Assembly: GCA_041394945.1 (NCBI GenBank)
Contig: JAWKHH010000005.1
Location: 248,001 to 312,000, forward strand
Length of the DNA stretch: 64,000 nucleotides
From: Bryobacteraceae bacterium
Lineage (GTDB): Bacteria > Acidobacteriota > Terriglobia > Bryobacterales > Bryobacteraceae
Direction: 5' to 3'
Positions 1-9,062 of this stretch are shown one piece after another. Position 1 is the stretch's first letter. Every line of letters begins with the position of its first letter. The notes beneath the pieces are model-generated. The model ran no database searches, was not told the origin of the DNA, and saw only the letters and a list, made by a program, of their open reading frames with translations. Position numbers and translations under genes: made by a program.

Positions 1-90
1 TGATCAGCGACGGCGACGGCGGGGGCGGCCGGCGCGCCCGGGTTCCGCTCTCGTCGGTCGGGTAGGATCGCCGGAAGCTACCATAGGAAT
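1..90. other. Region upstream of hpnE; possible tail of a preceding gene
   Basis: The plus-strand frame starting at base 3 is open from the window edge to a TAG at 68-70. It could be the last ~22 codons of an upstream hopanoid gene, followed by 20 bp and the hpnE start. The stretch is too short to assign a product. No promoter or terminator is evident. Confidence 0.25.
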
Positions 91-1371
91 GTGCCCCGGG
101 CCATCGTCGCCGGCGGTGGCCTCGCCGGGCTTGCCGCTGCTCAGTCTCTTGCCGAATCCGGCTGGGCGGTGGACGTATTCGAGACCCGCCCGTTTCCCGG
201 CGGCCGCGCGACGTCTTATCCGCTCCCCGGCGACACTGCGGAAACGATCGATAACTGCCAGCACATTCTCCTCCGCTGCTGCACGGAGCTAGTGCGCTTC
301 TACCGCGCGCTCGGAGTCGAAGACGCGATCGAATTCCACAGGGCGTTCCATTTCGTCGAACCCGGCGGCCGCGTGTCCACGCTCGAGCGGGGGCGATTCG
401 CGCCGCCGCTGCACTTCGCCGAGGCGTTCGCCCGGATGCGATGCCTCTCGCTCGGCGCCAAGCTCTCGATCGCGCTGGCGATGCGCGCCGTCGAGCGCGA
501 GTGGCCCGGCCGCGACGACCTCGACCGCATCACAATGCTCGAGTGGCTGCGCGAGAAATCACAGCCGCCACTCGCGATTGAGCGGTTCTGGCGCCAGGTG
601 CTCGTCTCGGCGGTGAACGAGGAACTGGATCGCATGGCCGCCGCCCATGGACTGCAGGTGATCGCGCTCGGATTCCTCAGCTCGCCCGTCGCCTATGAGA
701 TGGGCGTCCCCCGCGTGCCGCTCGCGGAGCTCTACGGCGCATCGGCGTGGCGGCGATTCCCTGGAGTCGAATTCCATTTCCGGACCGCGGCCGAGCGGTT
801 CGCGATCGAGAACGGCGCGGTGCGCGCACTGCGCACCTCGGCCGGCGAATTCACCGCGGATGCCTACATTTCGGCGGTGCCATTCGAGCGGGCCGGAGGG
901 CTCACGCCGGAACTCGGCCTGGACTTTTCCGGCTGGGAACACTCGCCCATCACCGGCATTCATCTGTGGTTCGACCGCCCGGTGATCGATCTTCCGCACG
1001 CGACGCTCCTCGATCGGACGGTGCAGTGGATCTTCAACAAGCGGGAGGGGCGCCAGGTCCAGCTTGTCGTCAGCGCATGCCGATCCCTGACGGCTATGTC
1101 CCGCGCCGACATCGTCGCGTTGGCCGCGGGCGAGCTCAACGAGTTCTTTCCCGCCGCACGAGGCGCGTCGCTCCTAAAGGCGCACGTGGTGAAGGAAGTT
1201 CGCGCCACGTTCTCCGCCCGCCCGGGTCTCGAAGCCCTTCGGCCGGCGGCCAGCACGCGATTCCGCAACCTGTTCCTCGCCGGAGACTGGACGCGAACGG
1301 GATGGCCCGCCACGATGGAAGGGGCCGTACGCAGCGGCTTCGCGGCGGCGGCGTCAGCGCTGGAGGGATAA
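91..1371 (+). CDS. hpnE: Hydroxysqualene dehydroxylase (squalene-associated FAD-dependent desaturase) HpnE
   Basis: A 426-aa FAD-dependent amine-oxidase/phytoene-desaturase-fold protein. The N-terminus holds the dinucleotide-binding GGGLAGLAAA motif (about residues 8-17), then an acidic strand end (VFE) and the GGRATS segment. The C-terminus has the second FAD contact GDWTRTGWPATMEGAVRSG (about 397-415). The NCQH segment after the first motif is typical of HpnE. The family acts with HpnC and HpnD to make squalene from farnesyl diphosphate for hopanoids. Start is GTG at 91; an ATG at 89 is out of frame. The next gene begins 18 bp downstream, so co-transcription is likely. Length is normal for the family. 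Confidence 0.88.
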   Translation: MPRAIVAGGGLAGLAAAQSLAESGWAVDVFETRPFPGGRATSYPLPGDTAETIDNCQHILLRCCTELVRFYRALGVEDAIEFHRAFHFVEPGGRVSTLERGRFAPPLHFAEAFARMRCLSLGAKLSIALAMRAVEREWPGRDDLDRITMLEWLREKSQPPLAIERFWRQVLVSAVNEELDRMAAAHGLQVIALGFLSSPVAYEMGVPRVPLAELYGASAWRRFPGVEFHFRTAAERFAIENGAVRALRTSAGEFTADAYISAVPFERAGGLTPELGLDFSGWEHSPITGIHLWFDRPVIDLPHATLLDRTVQWIFNKREGRQVQLVVSACRSLTAMSRADIVALAAGELNEFFPAARGASLLKAHVVKEVRATFSARPGLEALRPAASTRFRNLFLAGDWTRTGWPATMEGAVRSGFAAAASALEG

Positions 1372-1389
1372 ACCGCCGGTTACTCTAGA

Positions 1390-2307
1390 GTGATGGCCGA
1401 ACAGGGAAAGCCGGTGGAGCGGGATCTCCTGAGCCGGTTCGCGGCCGTTCCCCTGGTTCGCCTGGTGCGAGTGAGGCAGTGGGCGAAGAACGTGCTGATC
1501 TTCATTCCCATGCTGCTCAGCCACAAACTGGCGGACCCGGCGATGTGGCCGCCTGCGGTTACGGCCTTTTTCGCGTTCTCGTTCTGCGCTTCGGCGCTAT
1601 ACATCTGGAACGATCTGCTCGACATCCAAGGCGACCGGGCACACCCGCGAAAGCGGCGGCGTCCGATCGCCTCCGGCGAAGTCAGCGTGCCGGCAGGGAT
1701 GCTGACGATGCTGGCGCTGCTGGCGGCTTCGATCGCTCTCAGCGCGTCGCTACCATCGGCCACGTGGGCGCTGCTGCTCACCTACACCGGCGGATCCCTG
1801 TGCTATTCGGCCCTGCTCAAGAGCAAGGCCGTGATCGACGTGGTGTGCCTGTCGGGCTTCTACACGCTTCGGATGTTCTATGGCGGCGCCGCCACCGGAA
1901 TCGCGGTGTCGGTGTGGACGATGGCGTTCGCGGTGTTTTTGTTCCTTTCGCTGGCGCTCATCAAACGGCTGACGGAACTCCGGAATACGAAGGCGAGGAA
2001 GCTGCTCGCCCGCCGCGCCTACCGAAGTGAAGATCTCCCGATCCTGGCCGCGATGGCGGCGGCGGCCGGGTATCTTTCGGCGCTTGTTCTGGGCCTCTAT
2101 ATTCAGAGCGCGGAGGTGCAACTCCTCTATGCGCATCCCCGATATCTGTGGTTGATGATGCCGGCCCTCGTCTATTGGATCAGCCGCGCGCTGTTGCTTG
2201 CCAACCGGGGCGAGATGGATGACGACCCGGTTCTTTACGCACTGAGGGACCGCGCCAGCCACGCAGTGGCCGTTTGTTGCGCGGCGGCGATCTATCTCGC
2301 TACCTGA
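1390..2307 (+). CDS. UbiA-family prenyltransferase (decaprenyl-phosphate phosphoribosyltransferase-like)
   Basis: An integral membrane protein of 305 aa (GTG 1390; ATG 1393 immediately follows and may be the true start). The N-terminal RVRQWAKN and the Mg/prenyl-diphosphate-binding NDLLDIQGD motif (74-82), then the HPRKRRRPIASG stretch, are characteristic of the UbiA subgroup that includes decaprenyl-phosphate 5-phosphoribosyltransferase. A second conserved segment with YSALLKSKAVIDV lies near 145. About eight hydrophobic segments are visible. The position right after hpnE suggests an isoprenoid role, but the acceptor substrate cannot be read from sequence. No fused HAD phosphatase domain is present, although some relatives have one. 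Confidence 0.75.
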   Translation: MMAEQGKPVERDLLSRFAAVPLVRLVRVRQWAKNVLIFIPMLLSHKLADPAMWPPAVTAFFAFSFCASALYIWNDLLDIQGDRAHPRKRRRPIASGEVSVPAGMLTMLALLAASIALSASLPSATWALLLTYTGGSLCYSALLKSKAVIDVVCLSGFYTLRMFYGGAATGIAVSVWTMAFAVFLFLSLALIKRLTELRNTKARKLLARRAYRSEDLPILAAMAAAAGYLSALVLGLYIQSAEVQLLYAHPRYLWLMMPALVYWISRALLLANRGEMDDDPVLYALRDRASHAVAVCCAAAIYLAT

Positions 2308-2348
2308 GCCCGCTCAGCAATGCCCGGGCGAATGCCTAGGAGAGGCGC

Positions 2349-4931
2349 TCACTGGTCCCGGAGGACGTCGGCCGGCGCGGTCCGGATCGCGCGCCACACC
2401 GGGGCGAGGCTTGCAGCGATCGCGATTCCGAGAATCATTGCGCCCGCCGCGGCGAGCGACGCGGCGTCCCCCGGGGTAACCCCGTAGAGCAGCGACCCCA
2501 ACAGCGATCCAACCGCGGGACTCGCCGCCAAGCCGAGCGCCACGCCGGACGCCGCGAGGCCCACGACGCCCGCTGCCACCAGCCGTACGATGGCGCCGCG
2601 CGATGCGCCGAGCGCCATCCGGATTCCGATCTCACGGTGGCGCTGCTCCACGTTGTAGGCGAGCATCGCATAGGCGCCGATCGCCGCCAGCACCAACGCG
2701 ATCGCCGCAAAGAGTTGGCACCACCAAAGCGCGAAGTTCCGTTCGGCGAAGGCGTCCGCTGCGATCGATTCCATCGTCCGCACATTCGCGACCGCCAGAT
2801 CCGCATCGGCTTCCGCCATCGCCGAACGGACCGCGCCTGCCGCCGCCATCGGTTCGGAACGCATCCTGATCGCCGCTTTCACCCGGCCGAACGGAACTTG
2901 CGCCATGGACATCCAGCACGACGGCGCCGCCGACGGATCGCCGGGGAAATCCTGCACGTCAGTAACGACACCCACCACCTTGCGCTGTTCGCCGAAGATG
3001 CGAATGCCCCGGCCGATGGGGTCGCGGCGGGCGAAGTAGCGGCGGGCGAGGACCTCGTTGATGACGACGACTTTCGGCGCCTTGGAAGTATCCGCTTCGG
3101 AAATGTCGCGGCCGGAGACGACCGGCATTCCGATCGCGGCGAAGAACCCGGCAGTGGCGCCCTGGTAGCGTGCGCTCACGGCCTCGTTCGGCGCCGGCGC
3201 GTAGCCGTCCACCACGATGCTCGTATTGTCGTCGTAACCGGTCCAGGGCAGGCTGGTGGAAAACCCGGCCGACTGCGCTCCCGGCAGCGACGCCAAGCGA
3301 GTCTGAGCTTTACCGAAGTAGATCTCTTTCTCCGCGTCGCCATAACCCTTGCGAGGAAAGTCGAGCGAGAAAGTGAGCACACCGGCCGGGTCGAAGCCAT
3401 GGCTGCGGGCGGCGAGGGCCGATCCGCTGCGGAGCATCAGAATCGCCCCGAAGCAAAGTACGCAGGCGAGCGTCATCTGCGCCGCCACCAACAACAGGCG
3501 GCTTCGGCTTCGTGAGCCCGCCGACCCGCGGGAATCCTCATGGAGAGCTTCTGCCGGACCGGATACCGGCAACCGCACGACTCCGGCCGCGCCGGCGGCG
3601 AGGCTTGTCAGCGCCGCCGCGATCACGGCGAACAAACCGGCGGGCCAGCGCAGAACCACTTCGTGCGTGCGCGGAAAGCCGGCGGGCAGCAAACGCTGCA
3701 GCATGGGCATTGCGGCCGCTGTCAGCGCGATTCCCACCACGGCCGCCGCGGCGGCCAATACCAGGTTCTCGGCGAGAATCGATCGCGTCACGCGCCACCT
3801 GCTGCCTCCGAGAGCGAGCCTCACGGCGAGTTCGCGCCGCCGCGCGAGGGTCCGGGCGATCGTGAGTCCGGCGATGTTCACCGCCGCAAGCAAAAGCACC
3901 AGGGCGCCGGCGATTGCAATGGCGAGGATCGTCGCCTTCGATCCGCCTGTCACCTCTTCGGCGAGCGGCATCAGGCGAACGGTGCGGCGGCCGTAGAAAT
4001 CGGGAAACTGCCTGGCGAGCGCCGCCAGGATCGCGTTCAGGTCCTCATCGGCGGCGGCCCATGAGACTCCTTCCTTCAGCCGAACGATGGCGTTGGTGTA
4101 GTGGCATCCCTTCCGGCAGCCGGCGTTCACTGTGTCGAGCGGCAGCGGACGCCAAACATCGACGGTTTCGCCCTGCAGCGGAGAACGGTAGGACCCGCCG
4201 ATGTGCTCGAGATGCGGAGGAGTGATTCCCACCACCGTCCAGGGTTCGAGGTCCAGACGGACCGTGCGGCCGAGGATGGCCGGATCGCCGCCGAATCTTC
4301 GCTGCCAGAAGGAGTGCCCGAGGATCACCACGCGGGCCGATTGCGTGAGTTCGGCGGCCGCGAAGTTTCGTCCCATGGCCGGGGAAGCCCCGAGCGCCGG
4401 AAAGAAGCCGTCCGTGATGGCAACCGCGGTTACGGCTTCGGCGCGGCCGCCCTCGCTCATCTGCATGTCCGCGCCGGTGTACAGCGCTTGCGCCTCGAGG
4501 GTCCGAGCCGAGCGCAGGTTCTCCTCGAAGTGGTAGATCGAAAGCGGGAACTTCGGCTGTGACTGACTGGACTCGAAGATCCGCGCCAGGCGCTCCGGGT
4601 GCGGATATGGCAGCGGCCGAAGCAGGACGCCGTAGAGAATCGTGAAGACGAGCGTGTTTACCACCACGGCGGCCACAAGCGCCCCACCCGCCACGGTTGC
4701 GTACGCGGGCCTCCGGCGCAGCACGCCCGCGCCTTGGGTCAGATCGCGCCAGGCCGTGGCGAGCGACGCGAAACGCCCCGCGTCGCGGACCTCCTCCATC
4801 GCCTCGGCCACGCTGCCGACTCGAATCCGGGCGGCGCGCCTCGCCTGCTCGCGAGTCAATCCGCGCTCGATTCCCGCCTCTACCTCGAGGTCGAAATGGA
4901 GCTTGAGTTCGTCTTCGCGGTCATTGGCCAT
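2349..4931 (-). CDS. ADOP-type ABC transporter permease (duplicated MacB/FtsX permease)
   Basis: An 860-aa membrane protein from ATG 4931, one base after the PadR stop. The open frame extends to 5063, but that part overlaps padR, so MANDRE is the better start. It has a short N-terminal cytoplasmic helical domain, a first transmembrane helix near residue 80, a MacB-type periplasmic domain, an FtsX three-helix block (about 360-470), a second periplasmic domain, and a C-terminal FtsX block with the GIRMALGAS motif. This duplicated permease without its own ATPase is the Acidobacterial Duplicated Orphan Permease arrangement. Transported substrate is unknown. A second copy lies at 60327-63032. Confidence 0.85.
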   Translation of the reverse strand: MANDREDELKLHFDLEVEAGIERGLTREQARRAARIRVGSVAEAMEEVRDAGRFASLATAWRDLTQGAGVLRRRPAYATVAGGALVAAVVVNTLVFTILYGVLLRPLPYPHPERLARIFESSQSQPKFPLSIYHFEENLRSARTLEAQALYTGADMQMSEGGRAEAVTAVAITDGFFPALGASPAMGRNFAAAELTQSARVVILGHSFWQRRFGGDPAILGRTVRLDLEPWTVVGITPPHLEHIGGSYRSPLQGETVDVWRPLPLDTVNAGCRKGCHYTNAIVRLKEGVSWAAADEDLNAILAALARQFPDFYGRRTVRLMPLAEEVTGGSKATILAIAIAGALVLLLAAVNIAGLTIARTLARRRELAVRLALGGSRWRVTRSILAENLVLAAAAAVVGIALTAAAMPMLQRLLPAGFPRTHEVVLRWPAGLFAVIAAALTSLAAGAAGVVRLPVSGPAEALHEDSRGSAGSRSRSRLLLVAAQMTLACVLCFGAILMLRSGSALAARSHGFDPAGVLTFSLDFPRKGYGDAEKEIYFGKAQTRLASLPGAQSAGFSTSLPWTGYDDNTSIVVDGYAPAPNEAVSARYQGATAGFFAAIGMPVVSGRDISEADTSKAPKVVVINEVLARRYFARRDPIGRGIRIFGEQRKVVGVVTDVQDFPGDPSAAPSCWMSMAQVPFGRVKAAIRMRSEPMAAAGAVRSAMAEADADLAVANVRTMESIAADAFAERNFALWWCQLFAAIALVLAAIGAYAMLAYNVEQRHREIGIRMALGASRGAIVRLVAAGVVGLAASGVALGLAASPAVGSLLGSLLYGVTPGDAASLAAAGAMILGIAIAASLAPVWRAIRTAPADVLRDQ

Positions 4932-4932
4932 T

Positions 4933-5271
4933 TCAGCTCTCCGCCAACACCTTCGCCATGAGCGCCGCCATCTGGAGCCAGTTCTCCTTTTCGGCTTCCA
5001 TGTGCCGCCGGCCGGACTTTGTAAGTTCGTACAGACGCGCCCGGCGTTTGTTTTCGGTGACACCCCATGCGCCGCGAATGAACCTGCCGCGTTCCAGGCG
5101 CATCAGGGCCGGGTAGAGCGTTCCCATGTTGAGCTGGATGGCGCCTTCAGACACTTGTTCGAGCCGCGCCGCGATCGCATACCCGTGCTGAGGACCGATA
5201 GAAGCGAGCGCACGGAGGACCATGAGGTCGAGGGTGCCTTGCAGGATGTCGACTTTCCGCTCCATTGGCAT
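4933..5271 (-). CDS. PadR-family transcriptional regulator
   Basis: A 112-aa winged-helix regulator. The opening VDILQGTLDLMVLRAL is the PadR signature, followed by the recognition region around LNMGTLYPALMRLE and the wing VTENKRRARLYELT. The stop codon is separated by one base from the ATG of the permease gene, so the two are one transcriptional unit. PadR proteins usually repress their own operon and are released by a small ligand. ATG 5271 is used; ATG 5265 (MERK) is an alternative. A promoter-like TTGACA-N17-TAGGCT lies just upstream. Confidence 0.9.
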   Translation of the reverse strand: MPMERKVDILQGTLDLMVLRALASIGPQHGYAIAARLEQVSEGAIQLNMGTLYPALMRLERGRFIRGAWGVTENKRRARLYELTKSGRRHMEAEKENWLQMAALMAKVLAES

Positions 5272-5273
5272 AA

Positions 5274-5309
5274 CAAATAGAGCCTACGCCCGCTCTGTTC
5301 GAATGTCAA
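5274..5309 (-). promoter_or_regulatory. Putative padR-ADOP promoter with an imperfect dyad
   Basis: On the minus strand a perfect -35 TTGACA (5309-5304) is followed after 17 bp by TAGGCT (5286-5281, weak -10). This predicts a start within a few bases of ATG 5271, i.e. a leaderless or near-leaderless mRNA. An imperfect inverted repeat, CAAATAGAG (5274-5282) and CTCTGTTCG (5293-5301), 7 of 9 positions paired, overlaps the promoter and is a candidate PadR site. Confidence 0.45.
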
Positions 5310-5341
5310 ATGAAGCCGCCGGCGAGGGATCATGGTGGCGT

Positions 5342-7477
5342 ATGGGGAATCTGGAGGCTCGCGGCGAGATCCTGCTGTCGGTCGTGCGTACGCCGGCTGG
5401 CCTCATCGCTCGAGTTAACCGCGCATCGGATCCCGGCGCGCCGGGCTATCGAACCGACGCCATCCCCGTGGCGCAGGCGCGAGGCGAGTTGCGCCGTCGC
5501 ATCGGGCGCGTGCTTGAGTCGTGGGACTTTCTGCGCCGCGTGACGGCGGCCGGCGAGACCGCCCTCTTCCACATCGCTGTCGTGTTGCTCGAGACGGTCG
5601 CGGACCCGGCCGGGCGGGACAGCGGCGATCCGCTGCCGCCCGAGTGGGCAAGGCCACACAGGACCGTGCGTCCAACCGCCGCACATCCCAGGGCGTTTCG
5701 CGGAACGAAGTCCCAACCGCCCAAATCCGCGCAACTCGCTGCCTTTGACGTTCGCCCGCATCTTTGCGACGCCCGGACGCCGCGCGACGCGCTATCGCCG
5801 TTGCTGAAATTCCGCGAGCGCGTCCTGCCGCGATTGCTGGAGGCCGGATACGGCGAACACGCGATCGAGGCAGCGCTTGGAGGCGCGCGCAGGCCGATGC
5901 CCGCGGAGTTCGCGATGGATATTTGGCCCTCGGTGCGGTGGGCGCTGCCCGCGGAGCCACGGCTGCGCTCGCTATTTGTGGAACTGGAGATGGCGTCCGA
6001 TTCCCGGCTCCTGGCGGCGTTCGCCCGTCTGGTGAATCTCGCCGGCGGTAAGACGGCGGCCGGCTGGGCCGGTGTCGCGAGAACGCTGCCGGCCGGGCTT
6101 CGGCCCGTGCTTTTCGAAGTGCTGCTCGAGACGGGTAGCTACACCTCCCTTCCGCCGCGAGCGATCTCCGGGGAGCTTGCGGAAGTGGCGCGTCTCGCCA
6201 GCGAAGGGATGTTCCCGGTATGGCTCGGCCGCGTCCTGGCCAGCGCGGCGAAAGGGACCCGCCTGGACTACCTGATGGCTGGTTTCCGGCTCGCCGCCCA
6301 GTTTAGCCCCACATACGACTTCGCCGAGATCGGCGCGTGTGACGCCTTTCCGGAAGCAGTCGTGGAGGAGATCGTCGTCGAAACGGAAAGCGAGTGGATG
6401 GCGATGGGGCTTTGGGAGCGGTGCGGCGAGCTCGCGGGATTCGCTGACTTCATCCGCGAGTCGGCGTGGCGGCAGTTCTCGCAGCCCTCGAGGTACCGAT
6501 ACTTCAATTTCCTCATGGGTCTGCGCTATAAGGGGCTATCGCGGCGCGGTCTGAAACGGAAATGGGACGCACTCCGCCCCGAACTGAAGCGCATGGAGGG
6601 TGTCATCGCCGGCGCTGCGCCGGACTATCAGCGCAAGGCCGCCGAGTGCTTCGAGGACTGGATTTGGCATTGGGATGAACCCTCGGCGATTGAAACTGGG
6701 GTCGGGAGGGCGTGCCGGTTCCTGCCACGTCTTCTGGAGCCTCCGTTTCCGGCGAGCACCGAGGGCGCCAGTGCTATCGGTTGGTTCGCGGAACTCGAGG
6801 ACGACAGCCTTTGGACCGCCGTGCTCGCCACGCCTCTGAAGAGCTTTCAGGCGATTGAACGCGCCTGCAAGCGGTCTGCCTCGGCGAACCTCATCGGGCG
6901 CGGCCTGCGCAGCTTCATCCGGTTCCTGCCCGCATTCGCCGTGGATGCGCTCTACGCCGAGCCTGCGAAACTGGCGCGCACGGCGGAGGTGGCCGGCGGC
7001 GTGGACCCGTACACCGTTAGGACGGTCCTCGCGACTTGCCGCGATCATCCTTTGTTCGGGCTCGACGCGCTCGATGGTCCATTGGCCGAAACCTGCGCGC
7101 GCATCCGGGAGCATCTGCCGCCAGGGGTGACGAATCCGATTCCAGCGAAGCTGAGCGCGTGGGCTCGCGGCGAGGTTCGCCTCACGGACGCGCAGCTCCG
7201 TCGCAGCCGGGTCGTTCTTGGGCAAAGGCTGGCTGGCACGCGGCTGAGCCTGATCGAGCGTGCCGTTATGGATCGGATTCAGCGCGACCTTCCAGCCGGG
7301 GAGCCGGGCCGCTCGAAACGCCACGCCTTGCGGATGCTGAGCAACGTTGACGGCAACCGTCGCGCACTGCGGCGCTTTCTGCGGGCCCATTGGGCCGGTG
7401 ACCATGAGTACCTCGCGCGGCGCCCGGCCACCGTCGCCTGGTATCGCAAGCACCCGCGGCCGCCGATGGGCGCCTGA
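5342..7477 (+). CDS. Large conserved protein of unknown function, possibly 5' part of a split gene
   Basis: A 711-aa soluble, helix-rich protein with no signal peptide or transmembrane segment. I do not recognise a named domain. The open frame reaches back into padR on the opposite strand, so the start must be ATG 5303 or ATG 5342; 5342 leaves room for divergent promoters and has GAGGG upstream. The end reads ...WYRKHPRPPMGA then TGA. The next ORF (7489-7926) lies one frame away, and its frame is open well upstream of its GTG, so the two may be pieces of one ~860-aa protein broken by a frameshift near 7440-7475. Confidence 0.6.
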   Translation: MGNLEARGEILLSVVRTPAGLIARVNRASDPGAPGYRTDAIPVAQARGELRRRIGRVLESWDFLRRVTAAGETALFHIAVVLLETVADPAGRDSGDPLPPEWARPHRTVRPTAAHPRAFRGTKSQPPKSAQLAAFDVRPHLCDARTPRDALSPLLKFRERVLPRLLEAGYGEHAIEAALGGARRPMPAEFAMDIWPSVRWALPAEPRLRSLFVELEMASDSRLLAAFARLVNLAGGKTAAGWAGVARTLPAGLRPVLFEVLLETGSYTSLPPRAISGELAEVARLASEGMFPVWLGRVLASAAKGTRLDYLMAGFRLAAQFSPTYDFAEIGACDAFPEAVVEEIVVETESEWMAMGLWERCGELAGFADFIRESAWRQFSQPSRYRYFNFLMGLRYKGLSRRGLKRKWDALRPELKRMEGVIAGAAPDYQRKAAECFEDWIWHWDEPSAIETGVGRACRFLPRLLEPPFPASTEGASAIGWFAELEDDSLWTAVLATPLKSFQAIERACKRSASANLIGRGLRSFIRFLPAFAVDALYAEPAKLARTAEVAGGVDPYTVRTVLATCRDHPLFGLDALDGPLAETCARIREHLPPGVTNPIPAKLSAWARGEVRLTDAQLRRSRVVLGQRLAGTRLSLIERAVMDRIQRDLPAGEPGRSKRHALRMLSNVDGNRRALRRFLRAHWAGDHEYLARRPATVAWYRKHPRPPMGA

Positions 7478-7488
7478 TCTCGATTACC

Positions 7489-7926
7489 GTGGAGGCCGAT
7501 CCGCTCGAGGTGCTCAAGCTCGGCACATACGTCGGCTCCTGCCTCGGGCTGGGCGGCCTCTGCGCATACTCGGCCGTGGCGGCGGTCCTTGATGCCAACA
7601 AGCGGGTCCTCTACGCGCGTGACCAGCGCGGTACGGTGGTCGCGAGGCAGCTCGTGGCCGTATCGAAGGACGACCGGCTGGTTTGCTTCGACGTATATCC
7701 CCTGTCCACGAACGCTGCGTTGAAACGTATCTTTCGCGAGTATGACGCGGCGTTTGCCGCCGCGCTCGGGCTACCGGTGTACCGCCCATCCCGAGAGGAT
7801 GAATATGACATTGAATTCGTGATCGCCAGCCAATGGTGGGACGACTACATCGACGAAGCCGGCGCCAATCGGGGCGAAGAAAAACCGAAGAAACCTCTTG
7901 CCAACCGCAACCGAGATCCCCTATAG
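7489..7926 (+). CDS. Conserved domain protein, possible C-terminal part of the preceding gene
   Basis: 145 aa from GTG 7489, 11 bp after the previous stop, with no clear ribosome-binding site. The core runs LGTYVGSCLGLGG, then LDANKRVLYARDQRG, then VVARQLVAVS and LVCFDVYP (about residues 10-80). From memory this segment occurs at the C-terminal end of large uncharacterised proteins in several phyla rather than alone; I cannot name the domain. The frame remains open upstream of the GTG and would read ADGRLISIT directly into VEADPLEVL. That supports a frameshifted single gene. It ends 15 bp before recA. Confidence 0.55.
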   Translation: MEADPLEVLKLGTYVGSCLGLGGLCAYSAVAAVLDANKRVLYARDQRGTVVARQLVAVSKDDRLVCFDVYPLSTNAALKRIFREYDAAFAAALGLPVYRPSREDEYDIEFVIASQWWDDYIDEAGANRGEEKPKKPLANRNRDPL

Positions 7927-7941
7927 TAGTTTGTGATCCCC

Positions 7942-9021
7942 ATGGAAGACAAAGATCGCGGACGCGCGTTGACCGCCGCTCTAGGGCAAATCGAGAAGCA
8001 ATTCGGCAAGGGTTCCATCGTCAGGCTCGGTTCGAAGGAGGCGATTATTCCGGTCTCCTCGATTTCCACCGGCGCCATCTCGGTAGACTGGGCGCTCGGG
8101 ATCGGCGGTCTCCCAAGAGGACGAATTTCCGAGATTTTCGGTCCGGAATCGTCGGGCAAAACCACCGTCGCGCTCCAGGTAGTGGCCGAGGCGCAGCGCG
8201 CCGGCGGCGTGGCGGCCTTCATCGACGTGGAACACGCGCTTGACCCGATTTACGCGCGGGCGCTGGGCGTGGACGTCGATAACCTCCTGGTCTCCCAGCC
8301 CGACTACGCCGAGCAGGCGCTCGAGATCACCAGTTCGCTGATCTCCTCCGGAGCGGTGGACGTGCTCATCGTGGACTCGGTGGCGGCGCTCGTGCCGAAA
8401 GCCGAACTCGACGGCGAAATGGGCGACAGCTTCATGGGCGTGCAGGCGCGGCTGATGTCGCAGGCGATGCGCAAGCTCACCGGCATCGTGTCGAAATCGA
8501 AGACCTGCCTAGTATTCATCAACCAGATCCGCGAGAAGATCGGCGTGATGTTCGGCAGCCCGGAGACCACCACCGGGGGCCGCGCCCTGAAGTTCTATTC
8601 CTCGGTGCGGTGCGACATCCGGCGCATCTCGGCGATCAAGGAAGGCGACACGGTCATCGGCAACCGCACCAAGATCAAGGTGGTGAAGAACAAGCTCGCG
8701 CCGCCGTTCCGCGAAGCCGAATTCGACATCCTCTACGGCCAGGGCATCTCGCGTGAAGGCGATCTCCTCGATCTCGCCGTGACGCACAACATCATCGAAA
8801 AGAGCGGGGCCTGGTACAGCTACGCCGGAGACCGGATGGGCCAGGGACGCGAAAACTCGCGCAACTTCCTCCGTGACAATCCGGATATCTTCGCGAAGAT
8901 CGACGCAGCGGTCCGGGGCACCCTCGGCGTGGCGGCTTCCGCTCCCGTGGATGGCATTCCGGCGGACATGGCCGTCACCGACGCGGCGCCGAAAGCCTCC
9001 GCCGCCAGAGCGCGCAACTGA
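7942..9021 (+). CDS. recA: Recombinase A
   Basis: 359 aa from ATG 7942 (MEDKDRGRAL); an in-frame GTG at 7933 would add three residues. Walker A is GPESSGKTT (about 66-74). The central segment with SVAALVPKAELDGEMGD, the loop FINQIREKIGVMFGSPETTTGG and the C-terminal GAWYSY are RecA hallmarks. It catalyses homologous strand exchange and stimulates LexA autocleavage. The C-terminal tail is Ala/Pro-rich and less acidic than in E. coli. No LexA-type operator is obvious upstream. The gene follows the 7489 ORF by only 15 bp. Confidence 0.97.
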   Translation: MEDKDRGRALTAALGQIEKQFGKGSIVRLGSKEAIIPVSSISTGAISVDWALGIGGLPRGRISEIFGPESSGKTTVALQVVAEAQRAGGVAAFIDVEHALDPIYARALGVDVDNLLVSQPDYAEQALEITSSLISSGAVDVLIVDSVAALVPKAELDGEMGDSFMGVQARLMSQAMRKLTGIVSKSKTCLVFINQIREKIGVMFGSPETTTGGRALKFYSSVRCDIRRISAIKEGDTVIGNRTKIKVVKNKLAPPFREAEFDILYGQGISREGDLLDLAVTHNIIEKSGAWYSYAGDRMGQGRENSRNFLRDNPDIFAKIDAAVRGTLGVAASAPVDGIPADMAVTDAAPKASAARARN

Positions 9022-9042
9022 CGCACACCGACGCGCTACAAT

Positions 9043-9062
9043 GAGGCGTCTTGCGACGCCTC
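9043..9062 (+). promoter_or_regulatory. 8-bp hairpin enclosing the TTG start of the amidohydrolase gene
   Basis: GAGGCGTC (9043-9050) and GACGCCTC (9055-9062) are perfectly complementary, with the 4-nt loop TTGC between them. The loop holds the predicted TTG start codon of the following gene. It sits 22 bp after the recA stop. A T-rich stretch follows but it is not a clean U-tract, so translational control is as plausible as a terminator. Confidence 0.5.

Noticed and set aside
2308..2348. TGAGC-CC-GCTCA stem between convergent genes as a terminator
   Set aside because: Two-base loop and no U-tract; too weak to call.
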